Below, one piece after another: positions 36,401 to 44,379 of a stretch of DNA of 64,000 bases. The stretch covers positions 32,408,049 through 32,472,048 of the forward strand of contig CM034534.1 of NCBI GenBank assembly GCA_020002185.1. The letters are read 5' to 3'. Both the position numbers and the translations under genes were made by a program. Positions within the stretch are counted from its first letter, which is position 1. The number at the start of each line of letters is the position of its first letter. The stretch comes from Paraescarpia echinospica (taxonomy: Eukaryota > Annelida > Polychaeta > Sabellida > Siboglinidae). Below the pieces are notes generated by a model, which was given only the letters and a program-made list of their open reading frames with translations, ran no database searches and was not told the origin of the DNA.

Positions 36401-39400
36401 AATTTTATTAGATTGTCAGCGTGTATAAAATTTATGTTATCGTTTGTTGTCACTATAATTAAAGAAACATATTTGCTGAATTGTTTTAATGTTAATTATC
36501 TTTTTTTATCAAGTTGTCTTCCTACTCAAGAACACATTTAAACATATTTGCCCACAAATATCAACCTTCAGTTGTACTGAACTCCCAAGAAATGTTTCCT
36601 AGAGGGCGGCACGTATACCTGAGGTAACAATGATGAACACTGAGGAAGATTCAGTATTTGTTGTCGACAGTACTGGTTTAGTTCATCAGTTCCCTTCAGG
36701 TGGCGCCACAGTCTCACGCTGCTGTCTCCACCTCCAGTTGCCTGGCAACACATATTAGAATCAGTTGCTTAGCAACAAAGACAGTGATACTTGCTGCCTG
36801 GTAACAAACACTTCTGAGTGGGTCTTGCATATCAGCCGGCCCAAACCACAGACAGGTTTGCAGCCATATCATACTGCAGTGAATAATCCATTATCCTCCT
36901 GAATTAGGGCATTGTCCTCTCAAGCTGTTGAACCGCGTCTCATTCTGAGATCCTACATTAAGTATACTTTGAACATCCAGTGGATAATGGCGTTGCATAA
37001 ACCAATGTGAACCCGGAATCTCTCGATTGCTCTAACCACTTTGCAACCACTCTCTACAAGGTCAACGTTTGAGAGAGTTGGACCAATACAACTCACCAGG
37101 GCCGTCTCTGAAGGGTTCACTGCCAGACTCCAGACACTCTTGCCCTAGAAAACAACATCACAGGAAGAAACACACCTCAAATATCCCCCAGCTGCTCAGA
37201 TCATCTCTCTCTCAGAACTTCTTGTTCCTAGAACTAAGATTAACATTGGCAAGCTTTCTCTGCAGCTGCACCATAATCTGGAATGAACTCCCCATTACTA
37301 TATAAATGTCTTAAACTACAGCCACGTTTCATTAAAAACAAATTAAAAGTTATTTGTTTAAAATTACATTTCCACTCTACATGTTCAAATGTCCCTTGTT
37401 GTTATGAGCTGATATTCCCGAGGATATATGCACCATAAAATCTCTTATCATTACTAAATGACTCAATCTACATCACTGATGTTGATTTATCCTTAAGTTC
37501 AGTTACTGTCTTCAACAACCAGTACTGTTCTATGTCATTTCACATACCTTATGACCTTTGAACTTCTGTACAACCTCCCCATTGTAGTTCCAAATGACGC
37601 AAGTCGCATCCTACAACATACAGCATGGGATAACTTTGTAGTTCATAACTTGTAATAATAACACCATTATTACATGCAGCATTAAAAAAAATATTTCCAA
37701 TAAAATCACTTCACAATGGCTAAAAATAAAATACATGTACCGGTAGATTCGGTATGTGATGTGTATAATATTTTAAGTGTTAAAATAAATGTTAAACAAT
37801 CAATAACTAAATAGTCCTTACTGTACAGTATAAAGTATTTTAGTGGTTAAACATTTCCTAAGCGGTGGCAATGTGAGTTTGTGTTTAACTGATCAAAAAA
37901 TTATTATCTGCTGAATGCAATGCTTTAATTGCCACAGCAGATATTAACTGGTCATAGGAATGATATTAAGATTAAAATGACTGTATCTGTGACAACTACT
38001 GTCCTTGGTTCGTTGCTCCATGAGTCAGTGTAAGCTAGCACACTGTGACCTGCACACTGAACTCAGTACTAGGTCACACAGGCATATTGTACACATGAGC
38101 AAAAACAGCTGTCTACGTCATTTTGTGATTTTGACAGAAATGCATACTTTATCATCTCATCTTACAATGTCCAGTTTACCTCAACAATCTAACATTAATA
38201 AAATACATGCATTTATGAACTCACATACAAAACAATACACAGCATGAGTCAAGATTACCTTGTTTCTCAAAATGTTGCTCTTTTCAAGTTTGCTTAAATT
38301 TTAGCAATAAATCCAAAACTACTGATCTGTGGATTAAAAAACGGTACAACATTCCATTTCCCAATCTTGCGACTTAATACCCACTTTACTGTGACTGGTC
38401 ACATACAGTAACTAAGATGAGATTCACCTCTCCAATGCTGACAATGTGGTCACTCAGTAATCTGGCCCCCCACACTCGGGCAGAGTGACCATAAAACACA
38501 CACAACTGTTCAAAAGTTATGTCCTTCCAATTCATCACACTCCCTCTGTCGCCATGGCAATGAAGTTGCCACAGACGAATACTGCGGTCATCAGATGCAG
38601 AGCAGATTTGCATGCGGCCTCGGTGAAAATCTATGGCAAATATGACTCCCTGGAAATATATAATGAATGAAAATACAGTGTATATTTAAAAATATAATTC
38701 ACATATTTATCAGCCACAATAAGTTATATCATCACCCAAGTCCACATAGATTTCAAAACATGGATGTTTCAAATTTCATCACTAAAAATCAGGCCTGCTG
38801 AAAACGGGATTCTGCTATTACATTAAAAATAAATTATGAGCTAGCTTATTCAAAGCTAGTTTATTTAGTATTCTTGCAAACGATCATTTGTAAACTGACA
38901 ACATCAATTTTAAAGGAAAACAAAAGGCAATTGTTTGGTCCTTTGCATCTGAGAGTTAATAAAAACTAACCATTTGTTACTACAATCAAGACTAGTTTAC
39001 TAGAATAATCTTGTAGAAGCCACAGAATATAAATTGTATGGACAGGGCCATTTTAAGTCCCTACTTTTTCTAGTTTGCCGATCACCGAGTTGGAAATACT
39101 AGCCTAGTTTATGATGCTCAGTAACCATATATTTTGGCCAACCATTTATAATATTTTCTCAGCTGATTAAGCCAATTTAATTATGTAAGTTGTTATTATG
39201 TATGTATGGTAAGATGTTTATATTCACAGCTGGTATAGCAGACCAGGTAGTTTACGACACAAAAAATCGCCAATTGTGCTTTGTTGCTGTAACTTGGAAA
39301 ATGTTACATCAGTATGGTATTATAATAATTGTTCATGCATATAAAAGTGTACCTCAGCTTTGGAATTGAAGGGAATACAAGAAACCAATACATGAGCAGT

Positions 39401-42400
39401 CGTATTTGTACACATATTAAGCCAAACCAGGAAATTGGTGCGTCATAACCGACATCACAGCTTGGCACTTGCTTACTGAGGAAGTCTCTCACCATGAACA
39501 AGATGTCAGCTTCCAGGATATTAGACATTTGTTTTGGAATCTTTCGCTTCGAGACCACATTCTGAGTAAACCATTGATGTGAAAGTGTTGATTGTTGTTG
39601 CAAATGGTTTTTGTATTAACCTTTTTAGGTGTATATTAAAAAAGAGTTGCCCTTTGTTTCTCTTTAAGCAGTTCTGTTATTTCAGTTACCCCCCTTAGGT
39701 ACATATCTTCTTCTGGGTGAATGTCAGGTATACCGCATCAACCATACTATATCCAACTGCGTGTTATAACGAGGTGCGTAACAAAAAGATAGTAAATGCA
39801 ATATACCTGGTGTCCCTTCAGTCTGTGTAGAACTCTGGCGCATTTCCCCTTAGCAAGATGGCCACCGACAGACCACAGTGCCACCTGGTTGAAGACTGTT
39901 CCGGCAGCCAACATCAAAGTGTGCCAGGAGGACCCGATGAATTTGGCACAGTAACTGGCAGGTGCAGGTTAAGTGAACATTTTACTGCAAGGACACTGTT
40001 ATATTAAACTACGGTGTCTGTTTCTCAGTTATTAACACTACTAAAAATGGTCATCCTCTGGGTGATGCTACATACGCACAGACACAGAAAAAGACAGTTT
40101 TCCAAAGTATTCATAAATGATGTATGTTAAAATGTAAATTTGAGCAGTTCTTCACAATGCAAGTTACATAAAGTGTCCCCAACTAATCAGCAGATGGCTT
40201 ACATAGCTCGGTACCATCCCTAAAACCACTAAAAACGCTAAACTAAATTACCAATGGGGAATTTCGAAAAAAACGAGATGAAAAGCGTCTTGGAGGAAAA
40301 GCTTAACATACATACATATAAGAATTTACTCATTTAGTGTAAAAGGATACAGAATACATGTCTCCTCACAGTGAATATGATGGAGAATGACATCTGTCCT
40401 CCACTGCCACTTGGCCACAGAGTTGTGACCCAAGGCAAGAGCCAAGGAGCTGTCTTCATCACTTGTTCGTTCAGTACCTTCGTGCAGCCACTGCACATCC
40501 CAGATCCAGTCCTCAAACTCCCGCCCATCAGTCACACAGTGTATGCTGCAGAAACACGGCACATTATGCATCTCTACTTTCTCCCATCCCGTTTGAACTT
40601 TTGAAATCTATAATATGTATATATATATTAATAACATCTATTTTTCAATTGTAAATAAAGAATTGAGTTATTAAAATAGTTCTAAATTTGTCCAGTTTTA
40701 TGTCATTTGTTAGTCTGAGCTGTTATCTACCAGTTTTAAAATCACATATATGACATTTGAAAATAGTATACCCACATTGTCACTACTCCCACTAAAACTG
40801 TACAAAGGAGCATCCTTAACTTGACTGTTTTCACTCATCTCATTTCCAATTAATTTTTGTGAAAAAGCTAAGCTTGTATCCACTACAACATATTAGCTAA
40901 TTTCAGCAATTTTTATTCGTAACCATCATACAAACTATTAACATATTTAATTCTTAATCAAGAGTGAATTCAAGTGATTCTCAAAATTGGAATCTTCATG
41001 TGAATGCACGATACAATTTGATTACGTATTTCTTTGTTGATGTGTGAACTTTCCTTGCCCTCTATTTGATTGATCAATTCAGTAGGTTAAAAGATAAATG
41101 TCGGCCAGCCAGGGACTTTGGCCAGTTACCAGATGTAGTGACCAAAGTCAATTCTTTCAACCATTTAAACAAACATATGTAATATTTTATTAAACCAACT
41201 GCAGATATTATTTAAACAATTCACATAATACACATCTGTACATGAAAGGACTGGATTCAGGATGAGCTAAACCAGCTGAGGAAGCTGTTTTCACTGGCAC
41301 AGACCTACTTTGGTTTGGAGTATATAAACAGATTTGTACCTTTGTCTTGTATCTACCAGTGATATAACACGGGCTGACTTGCAACCGAAGACACAGACTT
41401 TAGTATCGTTAACATTTCTCCTGGTTTCTGCAACAAGGCAACCATGCAATAATAATTTAGTGCATTGCTTATATCAAACTGTTACATTGCAAATAATGTT
41501 CCAGAATAATAAAAGTCATGTTGTTAGGGCATGATATGTTGTATGTATAAAACTGACTTTAAGGTAAGATCCTAAAGCATAATGTAGCAGAGCATTGTAG
41601 AATTGGTAATGTATGTATCAGAAGAGAACAATATATCTAAAACAGACCTGACAAAATCATAAACCAAGTATATCTCTCACTAAGCAACTCAGCCAGGGTC
41701 CCAAATCTCCCTACCACATACAGAATTGTTGACAACAAAACATAGTGAACCAGGCAAAACATTCATCTATATATATTAATGTGCTAACCTTTGAGCATTG
41801 CAAAACCACCTCCAACAAGGCATCAACGTCCACTGACTCCTGGTGACCACTCTGTCAGCATCATCGCACCCACTCTTTGGAATTCACTACCTGTCAATCT
41901 TGCAAATTTCCCTACTCTAAGTTTAAATCTAGTTTAAAACATATCTGTTCCGACAGGTGTTCCCACCAGTCTAGGTGGTCCATGCTTTTTGTGTGTACTT
42001 GTTTAGTCAATGTTACATATGCATGTATGAATGATATGTTCTAGCACACTGAGTTTTTGCCTAAAAAGATTTGCACTATATAAGAACTATCCATTAGTAT
42101 TACTATTCTATGTTCATTTGTTTTGTTTTCTTGGATCACTGGACTTTGATATATATATATATATATATAATATGTGTATATACACATATATTATATATAG
42201 TATATATATATAAACTGACAATGTATTTTGGAAAATACAATTAATACTTATTTAGAGTTATTTACTTACAAGTTTTTGATATGCTCTGCTTTCCTAGAGG
42301 GTTGTTCTCCTACTTAGAGAACTGAGCAGTGAACCACTCTCCTCCAGAGGGCATTACTGTGGGAATGTGTGTTAAAAGTATCAAAATAATATACTGGTGA

Positions 42401-44337
42401 TAACTACTGCCCTTTCTTTGTTTGCTTCATGGGTGGGTGGAAGCTAGTGTATCATAGATAACCAATATAATATAATGTTTGTCACAAAATACACAACTGA
42501 AGGTATCCTACCTCTATTTCAACTTACCAGATTTTAATCCATGAATTGATGCATGCTGTAACACTTTAGCAGAGCTGGCTTCCTTCTCAGAAATGACATT
42601 GTACACATGAAGTACTGGGCCTTCACCTAAGATGTGTGCAAAAAACAAAGGATTAATTTTAAATTAGCATGTTATTGCATAATCATGGTACAATTACAGA
42701 CATTTTATATATCTTACTTTATTCACGAAACTCGCTGTTGTTTCTAGAAAGAATAACATTTCAAATAGTTTAGATATAGCATAAAATTACAACTGTTGAC
42801 TGTTGATGTTGCACAAATTCGTAATAATAGGTAAAATGTATTTAACTATAATTACTAGTTACATATATAATTAACTCAGTAAATTAATAATCTGGCTTTA
42901 ATCACACATATATGTATGCAGGATGTTTACATACACATTAACCTGTGTTATCATCTAGTCCTAAGTACAGGGTGTAAACACATTAATAGTACCTGCTACA
43001 AGTGTTTTCTTGAACAAAGTCCAAAATCTACAAAACAAATTAGTACCTTCTTCTTCCTTTCAAATACAGGCTTCCTGTTGGAGTACCAACATACTGAGTG
43101 CTTCACAGCAGAGGGAAGCAAAAAATAATTTTTTTAAATGTATAGTGCAGTATTGTCTTTTTTCGTTTCTTTCTTTTTTCTATCGGAGTTTGATTTTCTG
43201 GAGGCCCAACCTGAAGGATTCAAGACTGTCAAGAAGAACAAGTTCTGTAGGTAGAACGTTCTACCGCCCGGTGGTGTCCGGGAAGAACGATGATTGGTAA
43301 GATGTCGGTCTTGTATGTAGAATATTGTATTTAAGATGGTGGCCTATTCTTGATGTAGAAAGTGGTGATAGATAATGTTTAAGGTCAATGTTAACCATCT
43401 TGTTGGCAACATGGTAGAAGAATGTTACTTTTGCCTGTGCACGCTGCTCCTGTAGGGTTTGTAGGTTTTGTCCATCCAGCATGGCTGTCACACTGCTGTA
43501 AGGGCTGTCATCACACTTTATGAACCATGTTGATGTACATGGCTTCTAGTCTGTTGATGCTTTTTATGAGTATAAGGATCCCACACTGGAGAAGCATACT
43601 CTAGGGTGGGACAGACTAACATTGTATGTTTGTGCTCTTATTTTCATTGGGCATGTGCAGATATTCCTTTGTAGGAATGCTTTCATTCTGTTGGCTTTCT
43701 TTGCAATTAGTATTCACATGTGTGTTTCCAAGATAGCTTCTTGTGAATTGTAATGCCCAAGTACACTGTATGTAGCTGAGTCAACCGTGTCCAGTAAATG
43801 GTTGTGGATTCTGTATGATGCAGCAGTAGGTCTTGTCTTGTTCGTGACTTGTAGAACTTTCTAGTTCCCTAATGGATGGAAGTGCATGTGCCAGTCCTCT
43901 TCCCATTTCTGTAGGTTGTCCATGTCTTGTTGAAGTGCTGAACAGACATCATTGTTGTTGATAGCTCTGTACACAATGCTGTCATTGGCAAACAGTCTGG
44001 TGGTTGATGACTGCACCACATCTGGCAGGTCATTTATGTAGGTTAAGAACAGCAGAGGGCCCAGCACAGAATCTTGGGGCACACCTGTGAGGACCGAGGT
44101 TACTGTGGAGGTCTCTCCATTGATCACTACCTTCTAGAAGTGGGTTGTCTTGAACAAAGTCAAAGTGAATGATGTAAACACAGTAACAAGTACCTTCAAG
44201 AAGTGTGTTTTCTTGAAAAAAAGAATCAAAGACAAAGTGTAAGATGTAAATACATTAGTACCTGCTAGAAGTATGTTGTCTTGAACAAAGTGCAGCGCTG
44301 TGATTGGAGCAATGAGCAGACGCTCGTAAAACTTCAT
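18439..44337 (-). CDS. WDR6: WDR6 orthologue (whole gene, 24 coding exons)
   Basis: Twenty-four exons on the minus strand give 3762 nt, 1253 aa plus stop; human WDR6 is about 1121 aa. All junctions are GT-AG and every phase fits. WD40 repeats run throughout: examples are WIWDVQWLHE, LALALGHNS, CSASDDRSIRLW, FYGHSARVWGARLLSDHIVS, GGGDSSVRLW, GRDGQFRKY, CGGGHRVWDF, LATASEDTTVNIL, LFSAGGRAQLNAW, SAGTDGRIAFWD and SSIDQRVIVW. Known WDR6 (yeast Rtt10/Trm734) is the cytoplasmic partner of the methyltransferase FTSJ1/Trm7 and directs 2'-O-methylation of position 34 in certain tRNAs. The extra length is mainly an acidic, low-complexity loop in exon 20 and part of exon 19. The start ATG at 44337 follows an in-frame stop and a likely acceptor at 44364, so a non-coding first exon probably lies upstream. 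SPEF1 lies tail to tail with it. Confidence 0.95.
18500..18864. other. WDR6 intron 23
   Basis: Holds ggcgtctgcagctatttata-like and catcacccccgaagcg-like text (minus strand) that I could not assign to a family. No coding signal. Confidence 0.4.
18865..18932 (-). CDS. WDR6: WDR6 exon 23
   Basis: 68 nt, phase 0 in and phase 2 out, from ctttttccag to the strong donor gtgagt. It encodes LQMQVCHCISVSDAVGLDVF and TD. It corresponds to the family's STVFHVPDVADMDCW. It was found by following phases from exon 22. Confidence 0.82.
19647..19738 (-). CDS. WDR6: WDR6 exon 22
   Basis: 92 nt, phase 1 in and phase 0 out (donor gtgata). It encodes VRILDDNTILTSSIDQRVIV and WTLVTQPKLQ. It matches the family's LKILSPSIMVSASIDQRLTFWRL, the last WD blade. 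Reading past the donor gives a stop after five codons, so the donor is needed to reach the family C-terminus. Confidence 0.92.
20225..20406. repeat. Dispersed repeat shared with 42285-42470 (and in part 37985-38090)
   Basis: Shared blocks: agagggtttttctcctac, atgaaccactctcctctaga, gtgccattgtgggaatgt, gtgataacagccaccctt and catggctgggtg. All copies lie in WDR6 introns. One copy ends right at the exon 21 donor. Family unknown; probably a SINE or MITE fragment. Confidence 0.5.
20407..20565 (-). CDS. WDR6: WDR6 exon 21
   Basis: 159 nt, phase 1 in and out (donor gtacta), acceptor ttggtttcag. It encodes GSCSRYIVASGGDDNALHVA and ends AAHSAQITG. It matches REGHHLVASGSEDGSLHVFV and CAHAAHVTG of the family, the penultimate blade. 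Confidence 0.94.
21023..21573 (-). CDS. WDR6: WDR6 exon 20
   Basis: 551 nt, phase 2 in and phase 1 out (donor gtttgt), acceptor tttgttccag. It encodes IFRFDESDGSFCLIAQSDFH, NQRRAHILSAGTDGRIAFWD, then about 110 acidic, Ser/Glu/His-rich residues, then EPVFVLEAHQSGVNAVDIRT. The flanking parts match the family (NQRRRLLLCSAATDGSLAFWD and LTLQAHSCGINSLHTL). The loop is much longer than the roughly 45 residues in human and accounts for much of the extra protein length. Confidence 0.94.
22261..22750. mobile_element. 490-bp near-palindromic MITE with 8-bp target duplication
   Basis: It begins GGTACTTTTGCAGTTTAGG and ends with the inverse, cctaaactgcaaaagtacc. The two halves of about 220 bp match inverted almost throughout around a short core near 22500. 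AGCAATTC flanks both sides (22253-22260 and 22751-22758). It lies in WDR6 intron 19. A transcript would fold into a long hairpin. No ORF of note; family not identified. Confidence 0.85.
22852..23506 (-). CDS. WDR6: WDR6 exon 19
   Basis: 655 nt, phase 1 in and phase 2 out (donor gtaaga). It encodes HISSVRALCVSALKHRTESG, LLFSAGGRAQLNAWRVHF, a low-complexity Asp/Thr/Gly loop, and PETRYMAVCAVSL and LTTACSDGYVR. All the named blocks match known WDR6 (HISSVRAVAV, VSAGGRAEM, DPETRYMSLAV, AACSDGAVRLF). Two acceptors three codons apart are possible (tttacccag at 23507 or gcatgcacag), both in frame. Confidence 0.93.
24509..24577 (-). CDS. WDR6: WDR6 exon 18
   Basis: 69 nt, phase 1 in and out, acceptor aatttctttcag. 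It encodes SSFFLATASEDTTVNILQVT, matching the family's IVITCSEDTTVCVLAL. The donor gtatcc is inferred because exon 19 needs phase 1; it equals the unusual donor of exon 4. A donor error of a few bases here is possible. Confidence 0.85.
25170..25740. repeat. 47-bp minisatellite interrupted by an insertion
   Basis: Units contain aactaccacctcactgattc and caggtaatggaacaggctac plus tcttact. Six or so lie at 25445-25740, and one isolated unit lies at 25178-25225. The 220 bp between starts with gaacaggaacaggaacagg and reads like an inserted retroposon end. The array stops about 33 nt from the exon 17 donor. Confidence 0.85.
25773..25830 (-). CDS. WDR6: WDR6 exon 17 (58 nt)
   Basis: 58 nt, phase 0 in and phase 1 out (donor gtaagt), acceptor cttgtctacag. 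It encodes SSVHGREMTDVKYLFSSID. HGRE followed by a variable Asp/Cys-Val-Lys matches the family's LHGREITCVKRV. It is found only by following the frame from exon 16. Confidence 0.92.
25885..26659. mobile_element. Non-autonomous pogo/Tigger-like TIR element
   Basis: The ends are CAGTGCAGCATGCTTATAAC plus GAAC and its inverse (gttcgttataagcgtgttgc acac), each next to TA, the Tc1/mariner target. Subterminal copies of ttcgttatatccgtg occur at both ends. The interior of about 600 bp has no recognisable transposase. It lies in WDR6 intron 16. Confidence 0.6.
26820..27070. repeat. Dispersed repeat shared with 41030-41300
   Basis: Blocks in the same order in both places include aactttccttg..tctc (here gactttccttggtctctc), aattcagt.ggtt, caaagtc..tcttcaatc-type text, atttaaacaaa and gctaaaccagttgaggaagc. 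Both copies lie in WDR6 introns. No coding signal; nature unknown. Confidence 0.55.
27154..27336 (-). CDS. WDR6: WDR6 exon 16
   Basis: 183 nt, phase 0 on both sides, from ttcccgcag to gtcagc. It encodes DQFIVYSVGRNQRMLTVSCG, GGHRVWDF and later VFIKNKTIVVCD, ending QTILK. It matches the family's EFVVWN...VNCGGGHRSWAF. A second possible donor (gtcatt) lies nine bases further, but the first gives ILK-SSVHGRE as expected. Confidence 0.93.
27441..27480. repeat. (GT)n(CG)n microsatellite
   Basis: gtgtgt run followed by gcgcgcgcgc, in WDR6 intron 15. Confidence 0.9.
28019..28093 (-). CDS. WDR6: WDR6 exon 15
   Basis: 75 nt, phase 0 on both sides, from tgtttcag to gttagt. It encodes VFKGFDWISRLLFHEDDLLV and MGFHT. 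It fits the family segment CRGMNWLAGLRIVPDGSMVILGFHAN. The donor region is a short duplication (gttagtcacggttagtcaca), giving two adjacent possible sites; the first keeps the frame. Confidence 0.9.
28330..28850. repeat. 44-bp minisatellite, about 12 copies
   Basis: The unit contains gatgaacaaagaaagaagtg, agtgaccctcggtgcctggg and aggag; several copies have small deletions. It lies in WDR6 intron 14. Overlapping minus-strand open frames come from the repeat. Confidence 0.95.
29140..29295 (-). CDS. WDR6: WDR6 exon 14
   Basis: 156 nt, phase 0 on both sides, from gttgctacag to gtatct. It encodes LHKIHGKAGVTDIHYHEDYV and YSCGRDGQFRKY. The family has LHGKQGVTSVTCHGGYVYTTGRDG here. The acceptor could also be three bases later (after CAG), changing one residue. 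Confidence 0.93.
29346..29706. repeat. 12-bp minisatellite (CATGCACCACCA / CATGCACCACTA)
   Basis: About 29 units in WDR6 intron 13, roughly 50 nt upstream (in gene direction) of the exon 14 acceptor. It gives His/Met-rich, Ala/Pro-rich and Val/His-rich open frames that are artefacts of the unit length. Confidence 0.97.
29976..30167 (-). CDS. WDR6: WDR6 exon 13
   Basis: 192 nt, phase 0 on both sides, from ttttgttgcag to gtatgt. It encodes VQRLYQFLLPYTKQRWVTAA and LLLASNDILMCGDRGGTVHT. It matches the family's CRYLLPPSKQRWHT...FLVCGDRRGSVLLF, one of the clearest WDR6 signatures. Confidence 0.95.
30222..30470. mobile_element. Small foldback (MITE-like) element
   Basis: gggatcatctcagaatgttg at the left is mirrored by gacattctgagatgattcc at the right, and the inner parts (gatatcagatgaacttactt against aagtaattccgtttgatatc) continue the inverted match for about 50 bp. 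No ORF and no clear target duplication are visible. Confidence 0.55.
30797..31064. repeat. 27-bp minisatellite, ten copies
   Basis: The unit is gataatgctgtgatagctaa plus acattat and is very homogeneous. It lies in WDR6 intron 12. Open frames on both strands result only from the unit length. Confidence 0.95.
31318..31602 (-). mobile_element. tRNA-derived SINE, reverse copy, in WDR6 intron 12
   Basis: Read on the minus strand it matches 46229-46535 along its length: tagtgcagttgttagcacat, a gagttcagtaccc-type B box, then the body with ccactgaggatgacaaacac and ttggcgataatgttctg. The tRNA-like head lies at the high-coordinate end. It is diverged by roughly one base in seven or eight from the other copy by eye. 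Confidence 0.7.
31634..31761 (-). CDS. WDR6: WDR6 exon 12
   Basis: 128 nt, phase 1 in and phase 0 out (donor gtatgt), acceptor attccctctag. It encodes ASSGNYEEQIYEDGKIYAIN and then LTTGPGGAL. GPGG followed by a hydrophobic stretch is conserved (family LASGPGGVVACLE). A reversed SINE begins about 30 nt past the donor. Confidence 0.92.
32085..35440. repeat. 60-bp minisatellite, about 56 copies, 3.4 kb
   Basis: The unit includes ctcattcctaccgactacac, atcaatgacaactattgtca and ccactacagtattctcatca. It fills most of WDR6 intron 11. Units at 32390-32520 are shortened. The segments starting near 33133 and 33673 repeat the same order of variant units with a 540-bp (nine-unit) period. A plus-strand frame stays open for 900 codons because the unit is divisible by three; I do not regard it as a gene. 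Confidence 0.97.
35466..35641 (-). CDS. WDR6: WDR6 exon 11
   Basis: 176 nt, phase 2 in and phase 1 out (donor gtgggt), acceptor tgtgcttcag. It encodes CLWLHCLTTGQSTQLLVDAR and then LAPAPDGRCILLGSMTGWLK. It matches the GALYLYD and APGPEG..LCAMANGEGRVKV regions of the family. The 60-bp minisatellite begins about 25 nt beyond the donor. Confidence 0.92.
35744..35850. repeat. Dispersed repeat shared with 38205-38320
   Basis: Both places read catttatgaacycacaca..., then agtcaaratta, gttgtttctaaaa-like text and aagtttgcttaaattttagc plus aataaat in the same order. Both lie in WDR6 introns. No coding signal. Confidence 0.5.
36072..36148 (-). CDS. WDR6: WDR6 exon 10
   Basis: 77 nt, phase 0 in and phase 2 out (donor gtgaga). 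It encodes PVLVEDFPRSVHLLAGHCLL and IMTNNG. It corresponds to the family's KAVTLAGSWRLLAVTDTG, the start of the second half of the N-terminal propellers. Confidence 0.9.
36619..36741 (-). CDS. WDR6: WDR6 exon 9
   Basis: 123 nt, phase 0 on both sides, from tgttgccag to gtatac. It encodes ATGGGDSSVRLWRHLKGTDE and a Gln/Leu-rich tail ending CSSLLPQ. GGGDSSVRLW is a full WD-repeat end and matches the family's GGDDSGIRLWHL. Confidence 0.93.
37097..37144 (-). CDS. WDR6: WDR6 exon 8 (48-nt microexon)
   Basis: 48 nt, phase 0 on both sides, from gttttctag to the strong donor gtgagt. It encodes GKSVWSLAVNPSETAL. It is too short to stand out alone, but it supplies exactly the segment expected between GHK and ATGGGDS (family GRGIRAIAAHERQAWVITGG). 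Confidence 0.9.
37548..37610 (-). CDS. WDR6: WDR6 exon 7
   Basis: 63 nt, phase 0 on both sides, from tgttgtag to gtatgt. It encodes DATCVIWNYNGEVVQKFKGH plus K, completing the blade begun at the end of exon 6 (family GEDCVCLVW...GEILQAFRGH). Confidence 0.92.
38428..38649 (-). CDS. WDR6: WDR6 exon 6
   Basis: 222 nt, phase 0 on both sides, from tatatttccag to gtgaat. It encodes GVIFAIDFHRGRMQICSASD, then DRSIRLWQL and FYGHSARVWGARLLSDHIVS, ending IGE. This is two WD40 blades, nearly residue for residue with known WDR6 (ASEDRSVRIW...GHSARVWQVKLL). Confidence 0.95.
39807..39954 (-). CDS. WDR6: WDR6 exon 5
   Basis: 148 nt, phase 2 in and phase 0 out (donor gtatat). It encodes YCAKFIGSSWHTLMLAAGTV and VALWSVGG, ending LHRLKGHQ. 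It corresponds to the family segment SSACLIG..W..L.I.AG....LLVW and the next GH motif of a WD repeat. Confidence 0.92.
40351..40545 (-). CDS. WDR6: WDR6 exon 4
   Basis: 195 nt after tttctgcag, ending in phase 2 at the donor gtatcc. It encodes REFEDWIWDVQWLHE, LALALGHNSVAKW and HHIHCEETCI. The WIWD...LALALGHNSV pair is one of the most conserved parts of WDR6. The weak-looking donor gtatcc is favoured because it continues into exon 5 exactly as the family sequence does. Confidence 0.92.
41030..41300. repeat. Dispersed repeat, partner of 26820-27070
   Basis: Shares gctaaaccagctgaggaagc, tctttcaaccatttaaacaa and other blocks with the copy in intron 16. It lies in WDR6 intron 3. Confidence 0.55.
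41340..41427 (-). CDS. WDR6: WDR6 exon 3
   Basis: 88 nt from ccttgttgcag to the donor gtacaa, phase 1 in and phase 2 out. It encodes NDTKVCVFGCKSARVISLVD, matching the family's VAVFGSKGLRVVKI. An alternative donor (CTG before gtagat) lies 20 nt earlier, but its phase does not fit exon 4; the chosen donor does. Confidence 0.8.
42148..42212. repeat. (TA)n microsatellite
   Basis: tatatatat runs with a small palindrome (tgtatatacacatatatta), in WDR6 intron 2. Confidence 0.85.
42528..42626 (-). CDS. WDR6: WDR6 exon 2
   Basis: 99 nt, phase 1 in and out, from cacatcttag to gtaagt. It encodes (G)EGPVLHVYNVISEKEASSAK and then a segment ending ASIHGLKS. This matches the family's AGEGPDVLVYSL...LIHGFRV region, the first blade of the N-terminal propeller. 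Confidence 0.93.
43180..44127 (-). pseudogene. LINE reverse-transcriptase fragment (Jockey/CR1-like), decayed
   Basis: On the minus strand, GVPQDSVLGPLLFLTYINDL is the reverse-transcriptase motif that precedes the FADD active site; here that site reads FAND, so one catalytic Asp is lost. WEEDWHMHF follows. After a broken stretch (43500-43860) the tail returns: NILHTRPTSYQSSFFPDTTG and LESFRLGLQKIKLR before a stop at 43180-43182. This is a 5'-truncated, frameshifted LINE in WDR6 intron 1, same strand as the gene. Confidence 0.85.
44262..44337 (-). CDS. WDR6: WDR6 exon 1 (coding part)
   Basis: It encodes MKFYERLLIAPITALHFVQD and NILLAG and ends in phase 1 (GCA-G before gtacta). It aligns with the family's LILLPVTGLECVGDRLLAG. 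An in-frame TAG lies eight codons upstream, and attattgcag ending at 44364 looks like an acceptor, so the ATG at 44335-44337 is preferred over the GTG further up. Confidence 0.85.
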
Positions 44338-44379
44338 GTCAGACGCCACTGTTGAGTGCTAACCTGCAATAATATTTAT

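Noticed and set aside
44347..44349. Upstream GTG as WDR6 start codon
   Set aside because: Animal genes start with ATG; an in-frame ATG lies four codons on and an in-frame stop just upstream.
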